Part shown: positions 25,065 to 33,812 of the stretch, piece after piece
Layout of the letters: each line of letters begins with the position of its first letter
How positions within the stretch are numbered: the first letter of the stretch is position 1
From: Actinomadura cremea
Lineage (GTDB): Bacteria; Actinomycetota; Actinomycetes; Streptosporangiales; Streptosporangiaceae
Length of the DNA: 64,000 bases
NCBI RefSeq assembly: GCF_014648495.1
Contig: NZ_BMRF01000020.1
Coordinates: 91,079 to 155,078 of the forward strand
Direction: 5' to 3'
Program-made: the position numbers and the translations under genes
Notes under the pieces: model-generated
What the model was told of the DNA's origin: nothing
Databases searched by the model: none
The model's input: only the letters and a program-made list of their open reading frames with translations

Positions 25065-27089
25065 TTACCCGGCCGCGGCGGTGGCCCCGCGCATCGTCTC
25101 GCCGTCCGCGTCGTCGCCGAGGGACCCGCGCGACAGCCGGGACAGGACGTCCGCGAGTTCGGGATGGTCCTCGGGCGACCAGCCCCGGACGTGTTCGGCC
25201 AGCCCGTCGCGGCGCGCGGCGAACAGCCGCTCGGCGGCCGTCCGGCCGGCGCCGGTGATCGCCAGGACGCCGTCGCGCCGTTCCACGAGATCGTCCGCGA
25301 CGAGGCGGTCGATGAACGGGCGCCCGGTCTCGACCGGCACGCCGGCGCGGTCGGCGAGGTCCTCGCCGCGGACCGTCCCGTCCTTGGCGATCCGGCACAG
25401 CGCCCAGATGCTCCCCGCCGGCAGGTCCACCCCCGCGAGGGCGCCCAGCTTCGCGTACAGCTCGCGGGCGCGCGGGTCGCGGCGCATCAGCTCGCTCAGG
25501 CACCGCTCCATCTCGTGCCGGGACGACCGGACGGTCGGCGCCGCGCCGAACCCCTCGCCGTAGTCGTTCGTCTTCGCCGTCTCGCGCAGCGGCGTCTCCC
25601 GCAGGAACAGGGCCAGCAGGAAACCGACGGCGGCCACCGGGACGGCCCAGAAGAACACCGTGTCGATCGAGTCGGCGTACGCGTGCAGGACCTCGTTCCT
25701 GACCTGCGGCGGGAACCGGTCGAGCAGCTCGGGGTTCCCCTGGACGGCGGAGGGGTCCAGGCCCGGCGGGAGGTCCCGGGCGATCGCGGCGACGTTGCCC
25801 GCGAGGCTGTTGCCGAACACGGCGCCGAAGACGGCGACGCCGAACGAGCCGCCGATCTGCCGGAAGAACGTGACGCCCGACGTCGCCGCGCCGAGGTCCT
25901 CGTACGGGACGGCGTTCTGCACGGCGATCACGAGGATCTGCAGGACCATCCCGAGCCCGAGGCCGAGCAGCGCGAACCGCAGGCTCATCGCGAGCGTCGA
26001 GGACGTCTCGTCCATCTGCGACAGCAGGAAGAGCGCGATCGCGATGAGCGGGGTGCCGATGACCGGGAACACCTTGTACCGGCCGGTCCTGCTGACGATC
26101 TGGCCGGAGCCGATCGAGGTGACCAGCATCCCGAGCATCATCGGCAGCAGGTGGACGCCCGACAGCGTCGGCGAGACGCCGTGGACGACCTGGAGGAAGA
26201 TCGGCAGGAACGTTAGGGCGCCGAACATCGCGAAGCCGACCACGAACCCGACCGCCGACCCGATCGCGAACACCGGGTGGGCCAGCAGCTTCGGCGGCAT
26301 GACCGGCTCGGCGGCGCGCCGCTCGACCAGCACCCAGACCGCGATCAGCACCACCGACACCGCGGCGAGCACGATGATCTGCGGGGAGACCCAGTCGTAG
26401 GTCGTCCCGCCCCAGGTCGTCACCAGCACCAGGCCGACCGCCCAGCCGACGATCAGCAGCGTCCCGAGGTAGTCGATGCGGTGCCGCTCCCGCTCGCCGC
26501 GCGCGTGCAGCACCGCCGCGATCACCGCGAGCGCCACGATGCCGATCGGGATGTTGATGTAGAACACCCACCGCCACGACAGGTTGTCGACGAACCAGCC
26601 GCCGAGCAGCGGCCCGCAGACGCTCGACACGCCGAACACCGCGCCGAACAGCCCCTGGTACCGTCCGCGGTCGCGGGGCGGCACGACCTCGCCGACGATC
26701 GCGATGGCCAGCACCATCAGCCCGCCGCCGCCGAGCCCCTGCAGCGCCCGGAACAGGATCAGCTCGGTCATCCCCCGCGCGAGCCCGCACAGCGCCGACC
26801 CGATCAGGAAGATGACGATCGAGGTCTGGAACAGCCGCTTGCGCCCGTACTGGTCGCCGAGCTTGCCCCACAGCGGAGTGGACGCCGTCGCCGCCAGCAG
26901 GTACGCCGTCACCACCCACGACAGGTGGTTCAGCCCGCCGAGATCGCTGACGATCGTGGGCAGCGCCGTCGACACGATCGTCTGGTCGAGGGCCGCGAGC
27001 AGCAGCGCGAGCATGAGCGCGCCCAAGATCGCGTACAGCTCCCTGCCCGTCGGCATGGCCCGCTCGTCCCGCGCCGCCGTCGACGTCAT
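25065..27089 (-). CDS. DHA2 (EmrB/QacA-type) MFS drug exporter fused to a C-terminal winged-helix domain
   Basis: This 674-residue protein has residues ~1-510 as a 14-helix DHA2 transporter: LDQTIVSTALPTIVSDLGG (motif D1), GKLGDQYGRKR (motif A), FRALQGLGGGGLM, and motif C in GPLLGGWFVDNLSWRWVFYI. The last ~130 residues are soluble. LPAGSIWALCRIAKDGTVRG, EDLADRAGVPVETGRPFIDR, LVADDLVERRDGVLAITGAG has the layout of a MarR-type winged helix (recognition helix then beta-wing), and precedes an acidic tail. Efflux proteins with such tails exist in actinomycetes; whether the domain binds DNA or senses substrate is open. ATG 27089 lacks a strong ribosome-binding site. Confidence 0.88.
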   Translation of the reverse strand: MTSTAARDERAMPTGRELYAILGALMLALLLAALDQTIVSTALPTIVSDLGGLNHLSWVVTAYLLAATASTPLWGKLGDQYGRKRLFQTSIVIFLIGSALCGLARGMTELILFRALQGLGGGGLMVLAIAIVGEVVPPRDRGRYQGLFGAVFGVSSVCGPLLGGWFVDNLSWRWVFYINIPIGIVALAVIAAVLHARGERERHRIDYLGTLLIVGWAVGLVLVTTWGGTTYDWVSPQIIVLAAVSVVLIAVWVLVERRAAEPVMPPKLLAHPVFAIGSAVGFVVGFAMFGALTFLPIFLQVVHGVSPTLSGVHLLPMMLGMLVTSIGSGQIVSRTGRYKVFPVIGTPLIAIALFLLSQMDETSSTLAMSLRFALLGLGLGMVLQILVIAVQNAVPYEDLGAATSGVTFFRQIGGSFGVAVFGAVFGNSLAGNVAAIARDLPPGLDPSAVQGNPELLDRFPPQVRNEVLHAYADSIDTVFFWAVPVAAVGFLLALFLRETPLRETAKTNDYGEGFGAAPTVRSSRHEMERCLSELMRRDPRARELYAKLGALAGVDLPAGSIWALCRIAKDGTVRGEDLADRAGVPVETGRPFIDRLVADDLVERRDGVLAITGAGRTAAERLFAARRDGLAEHVRGWSPEDHPELADVLSRLSRGSLGDDADGETMRGATAAAG

Positions 27090-27199
27090 GCCCGCGCCCC
27101 TCCGCCCGCTCGTACCGACCGCGGTCCAGGGGGGTCGTGCGGAGCCGTCCCCCGCACTGATCGCGACAGGGGCCTACCCACGAGCCCGGCGGGATCACG

Positions 27200-27598
27200 T
27201 CACCGCAGCACGTCCCTCGCGACCTTCGCCGCGCCGATCGCCGCCGCGCTCCCGGACACGGTGACCGCGCCCGCGGCCGCCCAGAGCGGCACACCCTTGC
27301 GGCCGCGCAGCCCGGTCACCGTGTCGAGGGCGTCCACCCCGAGGCCGAGGCGCGCCCACAGCCTGCGGCCGTCCTCGCCGCTCAGCAGGTAGCCGGCCCC
27401 GAGCGCGATCTCCCGGGCGGCGAACATCCGGGTGACGAAGTCGCGGCCGGCGTCCGCGCCGCGCCCCATCCCCATCAGCCGGACGGTCAGCGCCGGCGCG
27501 GCGAACGCGGCGACGCCGAGCGCCACCCGTCCCCGCGCGACCTGCACCATCAGCTCGTCGACCTTGTCCCGCTCGTCCACTTCATTCACATCTGCCAC
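27200..27598 (-). CDS. Small hypothetical membrane protein
   Basis: A 132-residue protein of unknown function. A charged N terminus (VDERDKVDEL) is followed by three hydrophobic segments: GVAAFAAPALTVRLMGM, REIALGAGYLLSG and PLWAAAGAVTVSGSAAAIGA. The start is GTG 27598 with no Shine-Dalgarno; a TACTCT-like -10 about 10 nt upstream suggests a leaderless mRNA. The general layout resembles small DUF4267-like membrane proteins, but I cannot assign it. The neighbours are not informative. Confidence 0.7.
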   Translation of the reverse strand: MADVNEVDERDKVDELMVQVARGRVALGVAAFAAPALTVRLMGMGRGADAGRDFVTRMFAAREIALGAGYLLSGEDGRRLWARLGLGVDALDTVTGLRGRKGVPLWAAAGAVTVSGSAAAIGAAKVARDVLR

Positions 27599-27701
27599 AT
27601 CCGCGAGAGTAGCGGGCCGCCGCCGCGCCCCGACTCGCGGGTAACCCGCTGCTTACACGTCTATCGTGGGGGAGGCGGCACTCCCCCCTCGGAAGGCGAC
27701 C

Positions 27702-27863
27702 ATGGAAGGCATCCTGGCCCTCGTCGTGACGGCCCTGCTCGTCTCGTTCGCGATCCGCTGGGCGGCGGTGAAGCTGCGCCTCCCCATGCCCACCCGCGTC
27801 GCGGTGATCACCGTGTTCGTCCTGGTGGCGCTCACCCTGTACGGGAACCAGCTGGTGGACTGA
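27702..27863 (+). CDS. 53-residue small membrane protein
   Basis: ATG 27702 is preceded by GGAAGG at a 5-nt spacing, so this start is preferred to the upstream in-frame ATG at 27666. The protein has two predicted membrane helices (ILALVVTALLVSFAIRWAAV and VAVITVFVLVALTLYGNQL) with a KLRLPMPTR loop. The function is unknown. It is divergent from the 132-residue membrane protein with ~100 bp between starts. Confidence 0.65.
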   Translation: MEGILALVVTALLVSFAIRWAAVKLRLPMPTRVAVITVFVLVALTLYGNQLVD

Positions 27864-28021
27864 CGCGCGAGGCGCGCGTTCAGATTCTTTCCCCGGCGTC
27901 CGAACTTACCGGCCGGGCGGCGAGTCATACCTGACGAAACCGGCCGCACCGCCGGTCGCGGGCGCGCGCCGTCCGGGACCGGTACCCCGTGCGGCATGGC
28001 CGGACCGAGGGGAGGCCCGCA

Positions 28022-28789
28022 GTGCCGCATCCGGCGACCGTCGTCCCCGAGATCGCATCGCACCTGAAACGGCTGCTGGACTTCGTCGACCCGCACCCGG
28101 GCGACGTCTGCCTGGACGTCGCGCGCGGTCGCGGGCCGCTGCCCGCCGTGCTCGCGCCCCGCGTCCGCCGCCTCACCGCCGTGGACGCCGCCCGCGACCG
28201 CCGCGCGTTCCACACCGGGCCCGTCCGCATGCCCGGCGACGCCCTCGCCGCCGCCCCGGCCGCCCCGCACCCGGGCACGGACGCGGCCGGCCACGAGGCG
28301 GCCGGCCACGAGACCGTCCGCGCGGACGCGACCGCCCTCCCCTACCCGGACGGCTCGTTCTCCCTGGTCACGGCACGGTTCGCCCTCTACGCACTCGGCG
28401 ACCCGCACGACGTGCTGCGCGAGCTGCTGCGCGTCCGGCGTCCCGGCGGGCGCCTGATCATGGCCGATCTCGTCCGCGGGAACCTCGCCGGCACCTCGCG
28501 CGACCGCATCGAGCGCCTCCGCGACCCCGACCATCCCGGCATCCCGTCGATCGCCCGGCTCACCGACATGGTCACCACCGCGGGCGGCTCCATCCGCCGC
28601 CTCGACGTCTTCACCGTCGAGCGTCCCGCCGAGCCCTGGCTGGCCGACGCCCCCGACCCGGACGCCGCCGACCGCGTCCGCGAGGAGCTGCTCGACGAGG
28701 TCGACGGCGGCCCCCGCACCGGCGCCAAACCCCGCATCATCGGCGGCGAGCTGTGGTTCACCCAGACCTGGGCCCACGTCCTGTGCTGA
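28022..28789 (+). CDS. Class I methyltransferase-like protein with a degenerate SAM motif
   Basis: This 255-residue protein starts at GTG 28022, chosen because GAGGGGAGG lies 6 nt upstream. It follows the UbiE/Methyltransf_11 plan: CLDVARGRGPLPAVLAPRVR (motif I region), RADATALPYPDGSFSLVTAR, FALYALGDPHDVLRELLRV and RPGGRLIMADL. Motif I is DVARGRG rather than DxGxGxG, so the first glycine is lost and SAM binding may be weakened. An insertion at ~75-100 contains a near-repeat (AAGHEAAGHE). The C terminus has ELWFTQTWAHVL, as in several actinomycete SAM methyltransferases. The substrate is unknown. Confidence 0.75.
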   Translation: MPHPATVVPEIASHLKRLLDFVDPHPGDVCLDVARGRGPLPAVLAPRVRRLTAVDAARDRRAFHTGPVRMPGDALAAAPAAPHPGTDAAGHEAAGHETVRADATALPYPDGSFSLVTARFALYALGDPHDVLRELLRVRRPGGRLIMADLVRGNLAGTSRDRIERLRDPDHPGIPSIARLTDMVTTAGGSIRRLDVFTVERPAEPWLADAPDPDAADRVREELLDEVDGGPRTGAKPRIIGGELWFTQTWAHVLC

Positions 28790-28881
28790 CGGGCCCGCCG
28801 TAAGCCCTGGTCCCGCACGCTCAGCCCCTCGGCCCTCCCCTTCGCCGAGGGAGACCACGACGTCCACCGAGGAGCCCGCGG

Positions 28882-30543
28882 GTGAAGATCGAACGGCATC
28901 AGGTCGACGAGGAGTCGCTGCGCCAGGCAACCGAGGACTTCACCGAGCGGATCGGCCTGAGCGTCCGGCTGGAGCAGGAGGGGGGACGCGACCCGTTCGG
29001 CTGGCAGCTGATCGGCGACGATCTCCTCGACTACGCCGGAGCGCGGTCCGCGGCGAACCCGGAGATCGACCGGGACGCCTGGACGGCGCTTCACTCGGCG
29101 GCCGAAGCCCATCTCGGCGCCGTGGAGCTGGAGGCCGTCCCGCTGGACGTGCTGTCCATCTCCGTCACCTACACCGGCACCGGCGTCGTCTACCACGACA
29201 GGTCCGAGGACGGGGAGCGCACCGGCCGCGTGCACGAACCGGACTGGACGAAGGCCCTCTACCTGTGGGTCATCACGAGCGATCCGCGCACCCGGCGCAG
29301 CACGTTCCTCCGGACGGCCGAGGACGCCGACCTGTCAGGGTTCGGCCGGGCCCTGTGCGATCTGGTCTTCGGCGACGGCGAACACGCCGCGGACCTCCTC
29401 GGGACGCCGCGCCTGGACGAGGAGCGCGCCCTGCACGCCCTGGCCACCGGCGACCGGGACGCCTTCTGGACGGCGATCGCCGCCATGCTCCGCGCGCCGC
29501 GGGGCGACTCGCGTCCCCGCACACTGCTGCCGCTCGCGCCGCTCGCGCTCACCGCCCTCGCCGTCCGGGACAGGGGGTGGGAGCGGCGGATCGAGTCCGG
29601 CTACCTGCCCCCGCGCCTCACCGGCGGTGACGGCTCCGTCCGGCGGCCCCGCGTCGGCCCGTACGGGGCGGACCGGAAGTCGTTCCCCGTGCCGGTGACG
29701 GTGGAACGCCCGCCGTTCCCCCAGGCCACCACCGAAATGGCGGACCATTTCGACGCCGAGACGCCGCAGAGCGTGCAGAGAGCCTGGGAACCGGTCGAGG
29801 TGAAGCACATCCCGTACCTCCTCGTCTCGAGGGCCGAACTTCAGGTGTTCCGCTTCTGCTGGCGCGCGGAGCTCGACCCCGGAGGCCGCGATCCGCGCCA
29901 GTGGGAGGCACTGGAGCTGGCATCGCAGTTCACCGCCGCCGCCTACCGCGTCGCCACGGCGCCCGGGGAGTCGGTGGAGATCACCATCGGCGGCCGGACC
30001 GCCCCCATGCCCACCGCGCCCGTCACCGACCACCTGTCGAACTTCGTCTGGCTCGACGCGATCGCGCTCGCCCTGATCACGGCCTCCCCGGAACGGCGCG
30101 ACCTGCTGCTGGGCGTCGATCCCGCCGACCTCACGTCGGAGTGGGACCTGCCCGTCCACCGCGCGTACCACGTCGCCCTCCGCGCCTACCTGAGGGGCGA
30201 ACCCGCCCGACCGGCGACGGACCGGGCGCTCGCCGCCGTCGAGGACGCCAAGGCCGCCCATCCGCATCATCTGGGGCCGTTCGCCGTCCTGCTGTCCCAG
30301 CTCGTGGCCGGGGACCGGGAGGGGTTCGCGGCGGCGCTGGCCGACGCCCTGGAAGAGTTCCGCGACCACTACAGCGTCGGCGACCGCGAGGACGACTGCA
30401 TCCGGCAGGTGCACCTCGGTGCCCTCGCGCTGGCCTGCCACGCGCGGCGCGACCTCGGCTGGGAGATCCCGGTGGCGTCCGCCTACCTGCCCGCCGGTAT
30501 CATGGACCCCCGCGGGGCGGCGCCGGGATCAGCCGGCCGGTAG
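28882..30543 (+). CDS. Imm49-like immunity-family protein with an internal duplication
   Basis: This 553-residue protein starts at GTG with GAGGAG 7 nt upstream. The C-terminal ~290 residues follow Imm49 (immunity 49) proteins: QVFRFCWRAELD, LWLDAIALALITASPERRDL, DREGFAAALADALEEFRDHY and GALALACHARRDLGWEIPVA then SAYLP. The N-terminal half repeats the end of this unit: DRDAFWTAIAAMLRAP, APLALTALAVRDRGWERRIE then SGYLP (residues ~190-240). So the protein seems to carry two related terminal modules and is about twice the usual size. Imm49 proteins neutralise polymorphic toxins, but no toxin gene is next to it. Its stop overlaps the converging SpoIIE gene by 15 bp. Confidence 0.75.
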   Translation: MKIERHQVDEESLRQATEDFTERIGLSVRLEQEGGRDPFGWQLIGDDLLDYAGARSAANPEIDRDAWTALHSAAEAHLGAVELEAVPLDVLSISVTYTGTGVVYHDRSEDGERTGRVHEPDWTKALYLWVITSDPRTRRSTFLRTAEDADLSGFGRALCDLVFGDGEHAADLLGTPRLDEERALHALATGDRDAFWTAIAAMLRAPRGDSRPRTLLPLAPLALTALAVRDRGWERRIESGYLPPRLTGGDGSVRRPRVGPYGADRKSFPVPVTVERPPFPQATTEMADHFDAETPQSVQRAWEPVEVKHIPYLLVSRAELQVFRFCWRAELDPGGRDPRQWEALELASQFTAAAYRVATAPGESVEITIGGRTAPMPTAPVTDHLSNFVWLDAIALALITASPERRDLLLGVDPADLTSEWDLPVHRAYHVALRAYLRGEPARPATDRALAAVEDAKAAHPHHLGPFAVLLSQLVAGDREGFAAALADALEEFRDHYSVGDREDDCIRQVHLGALALACHARRDLGWEIPVASAYLPAGIMDPRGAAPGSAGR

Positions 30544-32802
30544 CTCGAACCAGACGGCCTTGCCGTCGCTCGTCGGGCGGGCGCCCCAGCGGGTGGCGAG
30601 CTGGTCGACGAGGTAGAGGCCGCGGCCGCCCTCGTCGGTCTCGCCGGCGCTGCGGATGCGCGGGAGCCGCATGTCGGTGTCGAACACCTCGACCCAGACG
30701 GCGTCGGCGCCGCGGCGCAGGCGGAGCCGGAACTCCTTGGTCGGGGGCTCGCGGCGGCCGAGGTCGGCGCCGAGGTTCCAGTCGTCCTCGTCGAAGGAGT
30801 CGACCATGTCGGTGTCGAACTGGACGGGCGCGCCCAGCGGCTCCATCCCGGCGAGGATCGGGACGGCGGGTTCGCGGCGGGGCGTGGGCGTCGTCGTGGC
30901 GTGCAGGACGACGTTGGTGACGACCTCCGACACCAGCAGGCACGCGAGTTCGGCCTGCTCGTCGAGCATGCCCCACGCGGCGAACGCGTCCGCGGCCATG
31001 CGCCGGGCCTCCGACACCATGATCGGCTCGGCGGGGAAGGTGCGTTCGACGACGCCGAGTTCGTCGGGGGCGGTGCGGATCACGACGATGGCGACGTCGT
31101 CGTCGATGTCGCCGGGGACGGCGTCGTAGGCGGCGTTCGCGATGGCCTCGACCCCGCCGCGCGCGACCTCGGCCACGGCGGCGCGGACGCGGGCGCGGGA
31201 CTCCTCGCGGGTGAAGTAGTCGCCGTCGTCCTTGGGGCGCCGGTCGATGAGCCCGTCGGTGTACAGGACGAGGGTGGAGCCGGGCTTGAGCTCGGTGGTC
31301 TCCTCGTTGAAGAGGATCTCGCCGCCCATGCCGGGGGCGCGCAGGCCGAGCATGCCGCCCTCGCTCTCGAAGTTCAGCTCGCCGACCTGGCCGTCCACGA
31401 TGAGGAGCGGCGGGTCGTGCCCGGCGTTGGCGAACTCCAGGACGCGCGACCAGGCGTCGTACACGAAGTAGGTGCAGGAGACCAGCGGGGGGCGGACGAG
31501 GTCGTCGCTGTTCCAGCCGGACCGCATGCGCTCGGGACGGGTCATGGTGCGGACCCATTCGTCGAGCTTGCGCAGTATGTCGGCGGGCGGCTTGTCGTCC
31601 TGCGCGAAGGCGCGCAGCGCGGCGCGGAGCTGCCCCATCACGGCGGCGGCGCGGGCGCCGCGGCCCTCGACGTCGCCGATGACCAGGCCGACGCGACCCG
31701 CGGACAGCGGGATGACGTCGTACCAGTCGCCGCCGACCTGGGTCTGGATGCCGTGCCCGTGGGACTCGAGCGGACGGGCGGGCTCGTACCGCCACGCGAT
31801 CTGCAGGCCGTCCAGGTGCGGCGGGCGGTCGCCCGGCAGCAGGTGCTTCTGGAACGCGAGCGCGGTCTCGCGCTCCTCCTCGAACAGCATCGCGTTGTCG
31901 ACGGCGAGGGCGACGCGCCCGGCGATGGCGCCGAGCAGGTCGCGGTCGAAGCCGTCGTAGTGCGGGTCGGGACGCTTCGACAGGTTCGACAGCGCGAGGC
32001 TCATCACGCCGAGCAGCTCGCCCCGGACGAGCAGCGGCGCGGAGATCACCGACGTGATGCCCATCGCGTCGCCGAGCCGCTTGGACGACTCCGACGGCGC
32101 CGCGAACCGGTGCTGGATCATGTCCTCGACGAGGACGGCGTCGCGGCGGCTCATCGCCTTGGCGCTGAAGTGGCTCGGCGGGTAGGAGACGGGCTCGCCG
32201 ACCTCGGCCCACGTGCCGGGCGGCGGCTCCCAGCCGCCGGCGTGCCGGGACACCCGCCGGAACAGGCGGTCACCGCTGTACAGGTCGATGAAGCAGTGGT
32301 CGGCGAACTGCGGGACGAGCGTGTCGGCGACGCGCCGCAGGGTCGTCTCGAGCTCGAGGGACCCGGCGAGGCGCTCGCCGATCCGCTCGAGGAGGCCGTA
32401 CCGGTCCTGCTCGCGCTGGTTGGAGCGCAGCGCCTCACGGGCGAAGATCACGACGCCGTCGACCGCGCCGGACGGGTGCCGCAGCGGCACCGCGTGGGCG
32501 CGGGTGTAGACCGTGGTGCCGTCGGCGCGCAGGTTGCAGAAGGTGCCCTCCCACACGCCGCCCTTGAGGACGTGCTTGGCCAGCTCGGTGGCCTGCTCGT
32601 GGTCCTCCTCGGCGATGCCGAGGGACAGTACCGAGTGCCCGATGATCTCGTCGCCGCCGAACCCGAACAGCTGCCGCGCGAACGAGTTGCCGTAGATGAC
32701 GTTGGAGAAGCGGTCGCAGACGATGACCGCCATCTCCATCTGGTTGAGGACGGTCTCGGGCGGCAGATGCGCCTCGAAGGGCGCTTCCCCCCAACGCTTC
32801 AT
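30529..32802 (-). CDS. PAS-GAF-SpoIIE (PP2C) phosphatase with C-terminal anti-sigma-type ATPase domain
   Basis: A 757-residue multi-domain signalling protein. PAS is at ~12-125 (VIVCDRFSNVIYGNSFARQL) and GAF at ~150-310 (ISAPLLVRGELLGVMSLAL). The SpoIIE/PP2C phosphatase lies at ~335-565 with GGDWYDVIPL, GLVIGDVEGRG, NAGHDPPLL, LVLYTDGLIDRR and DDDVAIVVI. A RsbW-like HATPase at ~580-750 has LLVSEVVTNVVLHA and DEGGRGLYLVDQLATRWG. Such proteins control partner-switching of anti-sigma-factor antagonists in actinomycetes; the partners are not nearby. The PAS domain could bind a cofactor or ligand. It converges with, and overlaps by 15 bp, the Imm49-like gene. Confidence 0.93.
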   Translation of the reverse strand: MKRWGEAPFEAHLPPETVLNQMEMAVIVCDRFSNVIYGNSFARQLFGFGGDEIIGHSVLSLGIAEEDHEQATELAKHVLKGGVWEGTFCNLRADGTTVYTRAHAVPLRHPSGAVDGVVIFAREALRSNQREQDRYGLLERIGERLAGSLELETTLRRVADTLVPQFADHCFIDLYSGDRLFRRVSRHAGGWEPPPGTWAEVGEPVSYPPSHFSAKAMSRRDAVLVEDMIQHRFAAPSESSKRLGDAMGITSVISAPLLVRGELLGVMSLALSNLSKRPDPHYDGFDRDLLGAIAGRVALAVDNAMLFEEERETALAFQKHLLPGDRPPHLDGLQIAWRYEPARPLESHGHGIQTQVGGDWYDVIPLSAGRVGLVIGDVEGRGARAAAVMGQLRAALRAFAQDDKPPADILRKLDEWVRTMTRPERMRSGWNSDDLVRPPLVSCTYFVYDAWSRVLEFANAGHDPPLLIVDGQVGELNFESEGGMLGLRAPGMGGEILFNEETTELKPGSTLVLYTDGLIDRRPKDDGDYFTREESRARVRAAVAEVARGGVEAIANAAYDAVPGDIDDDVAIVVIRTAPDELGVVERTFPAEPIMVSEARRMAADAFAAWGMLDEQAELACLLVSEVVTNVVLHATTTPTPRREPAVPILAGMEPLGAPVQFDTDMVDSFDEDDWNLGADLGRREPPTKEFRLRLRRGADAVWVEVFDTDMRLPRIRSAGETDEGGRGLYLVDQLATRWGARPTSDGKAVWFELPAG

Positions 32803-33012
32803 CTCCCCATCCCGATCCGTTGCGTTCCTCGCCCGCCCGTGCCGTGCCGCCCGCCGGCTATCACCGGACGTCGCGGCGCGGCCGCCGCGCGTACCCCTCC
32901 CGTCGTATTGAACGACGAACCGACCGCCGGGATACGCCCGAAAGGCACGATGGTAAGGAGATCTTCGGTATAGACCTGCGGAGCGGGGGCCGGGGAGGGC
33001 ACGCGGCGACGC

Positions 33013-33714
33013 TCAGGCGCGGCTGACGAACACGTGCTCGGCGATGTCGCGCGGCAGTTCCGTCTCAGGACCGTCGGCCTCGTCGTCACAAGTCACCCGC
33101 ACCCCGTCATCCGTCGCCCGAAGAGTCACCTCTCGTCCCGGTTGTATCCCGATCTGCTTGAGTCTAAGCATCAGGTCGCTGTCGCTCTGCACCTGCTCGC
33201 TGATGCGCCGGATGACGGCGCCCGAACCGGCCGGGCTGGCGACGGCGGTCATCACCGACAGCGGCGCGGTCTGCTCGTCCGCGCGGCCCCCGCCCAGTTC
33301 GTCCAGGCCGGGAATGGGGTTGCCGTGCGGGCAGGTGGTCGGGTTGTCGAGCAGCGCGACGAGCCGGCGTTCGACGTCCTCGGACATGACGTGCTCCCAG
33401 CGGCACGCCTCGATGTGGACGTCCTCCCAGGGCAGGCCGATGACGTTGACCAGCAGGCACTCGGCGAGCCGGTGCTTGCGCATCACGCGCGTCGCCAGGC
33501 CGCGGCCGCTCTCGGTCAGCTCGAGGTGCCGGTCCCCCTCGACCCGCAGCAGGCCGTCCCGCTCCATGCGCGCGACCGTCTGACTCACCGTCGGGCCGCT
33601 CTGGGAGAGCCGTTCGGCGATGCGCGCGCGAAGGGGAATGATCCCCTCCTCTTCGAGTTCGAACACCGTCCGGAGGTACATCTCCGTGGTATCGATCAGG
33701 CCGTGTGAGGTCAC
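33013..33714 (-). CDS. DtxR/IdeR-family metal-dependent repressor (DmdR1-like)
   Basis: This 233-residue protein starts at GTG 33714, preceded by GGAGGGAG. The winged helix reads IDTTEMYLRTVFELEEEGII, SQSGPTVSQTVARMERDGLL. The dimer/metal domain contains MRKHRLAECLLVNVIGLPWE and DVHIEACRWEHVMS. These keep the DtxR ligands: Met10 (TTEMY), His79 and Glu83 (HRLAE), His98 (DVH), Cys102, Glu105 and His106 (CRWEH). The C-terminal SH3-like domain is present. It should repress iron-acquisition genes when Fe2+ is bound. The upstream pdxH and citrate synthase genes resemble the S. coelicolor dmdR1 (SCO4394) neighbourhood as I recall it. An antisense ORF covers almost the whole gene. Confidence 0.93.
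   Translation of the reverse strand: MTSHGLIDTTEMYLRTVFELEEEGIIPLRARIAERLSQSGPTVSQTVARMERDGLLRVEGDRHLELTESGRGLATRVMRKHRLAECLLVNVIGLPWEDVHIEACRWEHVMSEDVERRLVALLDNPTTCPHGNPIPGLDELGGGRADEQTAPLSVMTAVASPAGSGAVIRRISEQVQSDSDLMLRLKQIGIQPGREVTLRATDDGVRVTCDDEADGPETELPRDIAEHVFVSRA
33034..33708 (+). other. Antisense ORF opposite the DtxR-type gene (possible adm-like overlapping gene)
   Basis: A 224-codon open frame lies entirely within and antisense to the metal-regulator gene. In S. coelicolor, an antisense gene, adm, has been described opposite dmdR1 with a product of about this length (my recollection of Tunca et al.). Here the frame is rich in Arg, Ala, Val, Gly and His and has no recognisable domain. 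The start is a weak TTG/ATG-type choice near 33034 without a clear ribosome-binding site. High-GC antisense frames are common by chance, so coding is not claimed. Confidence 0.25.
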
Positions 33715-33812
33715 AGCTCCCTCCAGTCTTATGGTGACGAGTCTACTTGCTCGGCGCCCTCGTCGGCGGGCGAGCGAATAACCCCGTGAAAGCGGGTACC
33801 GGGAAACGCGAG

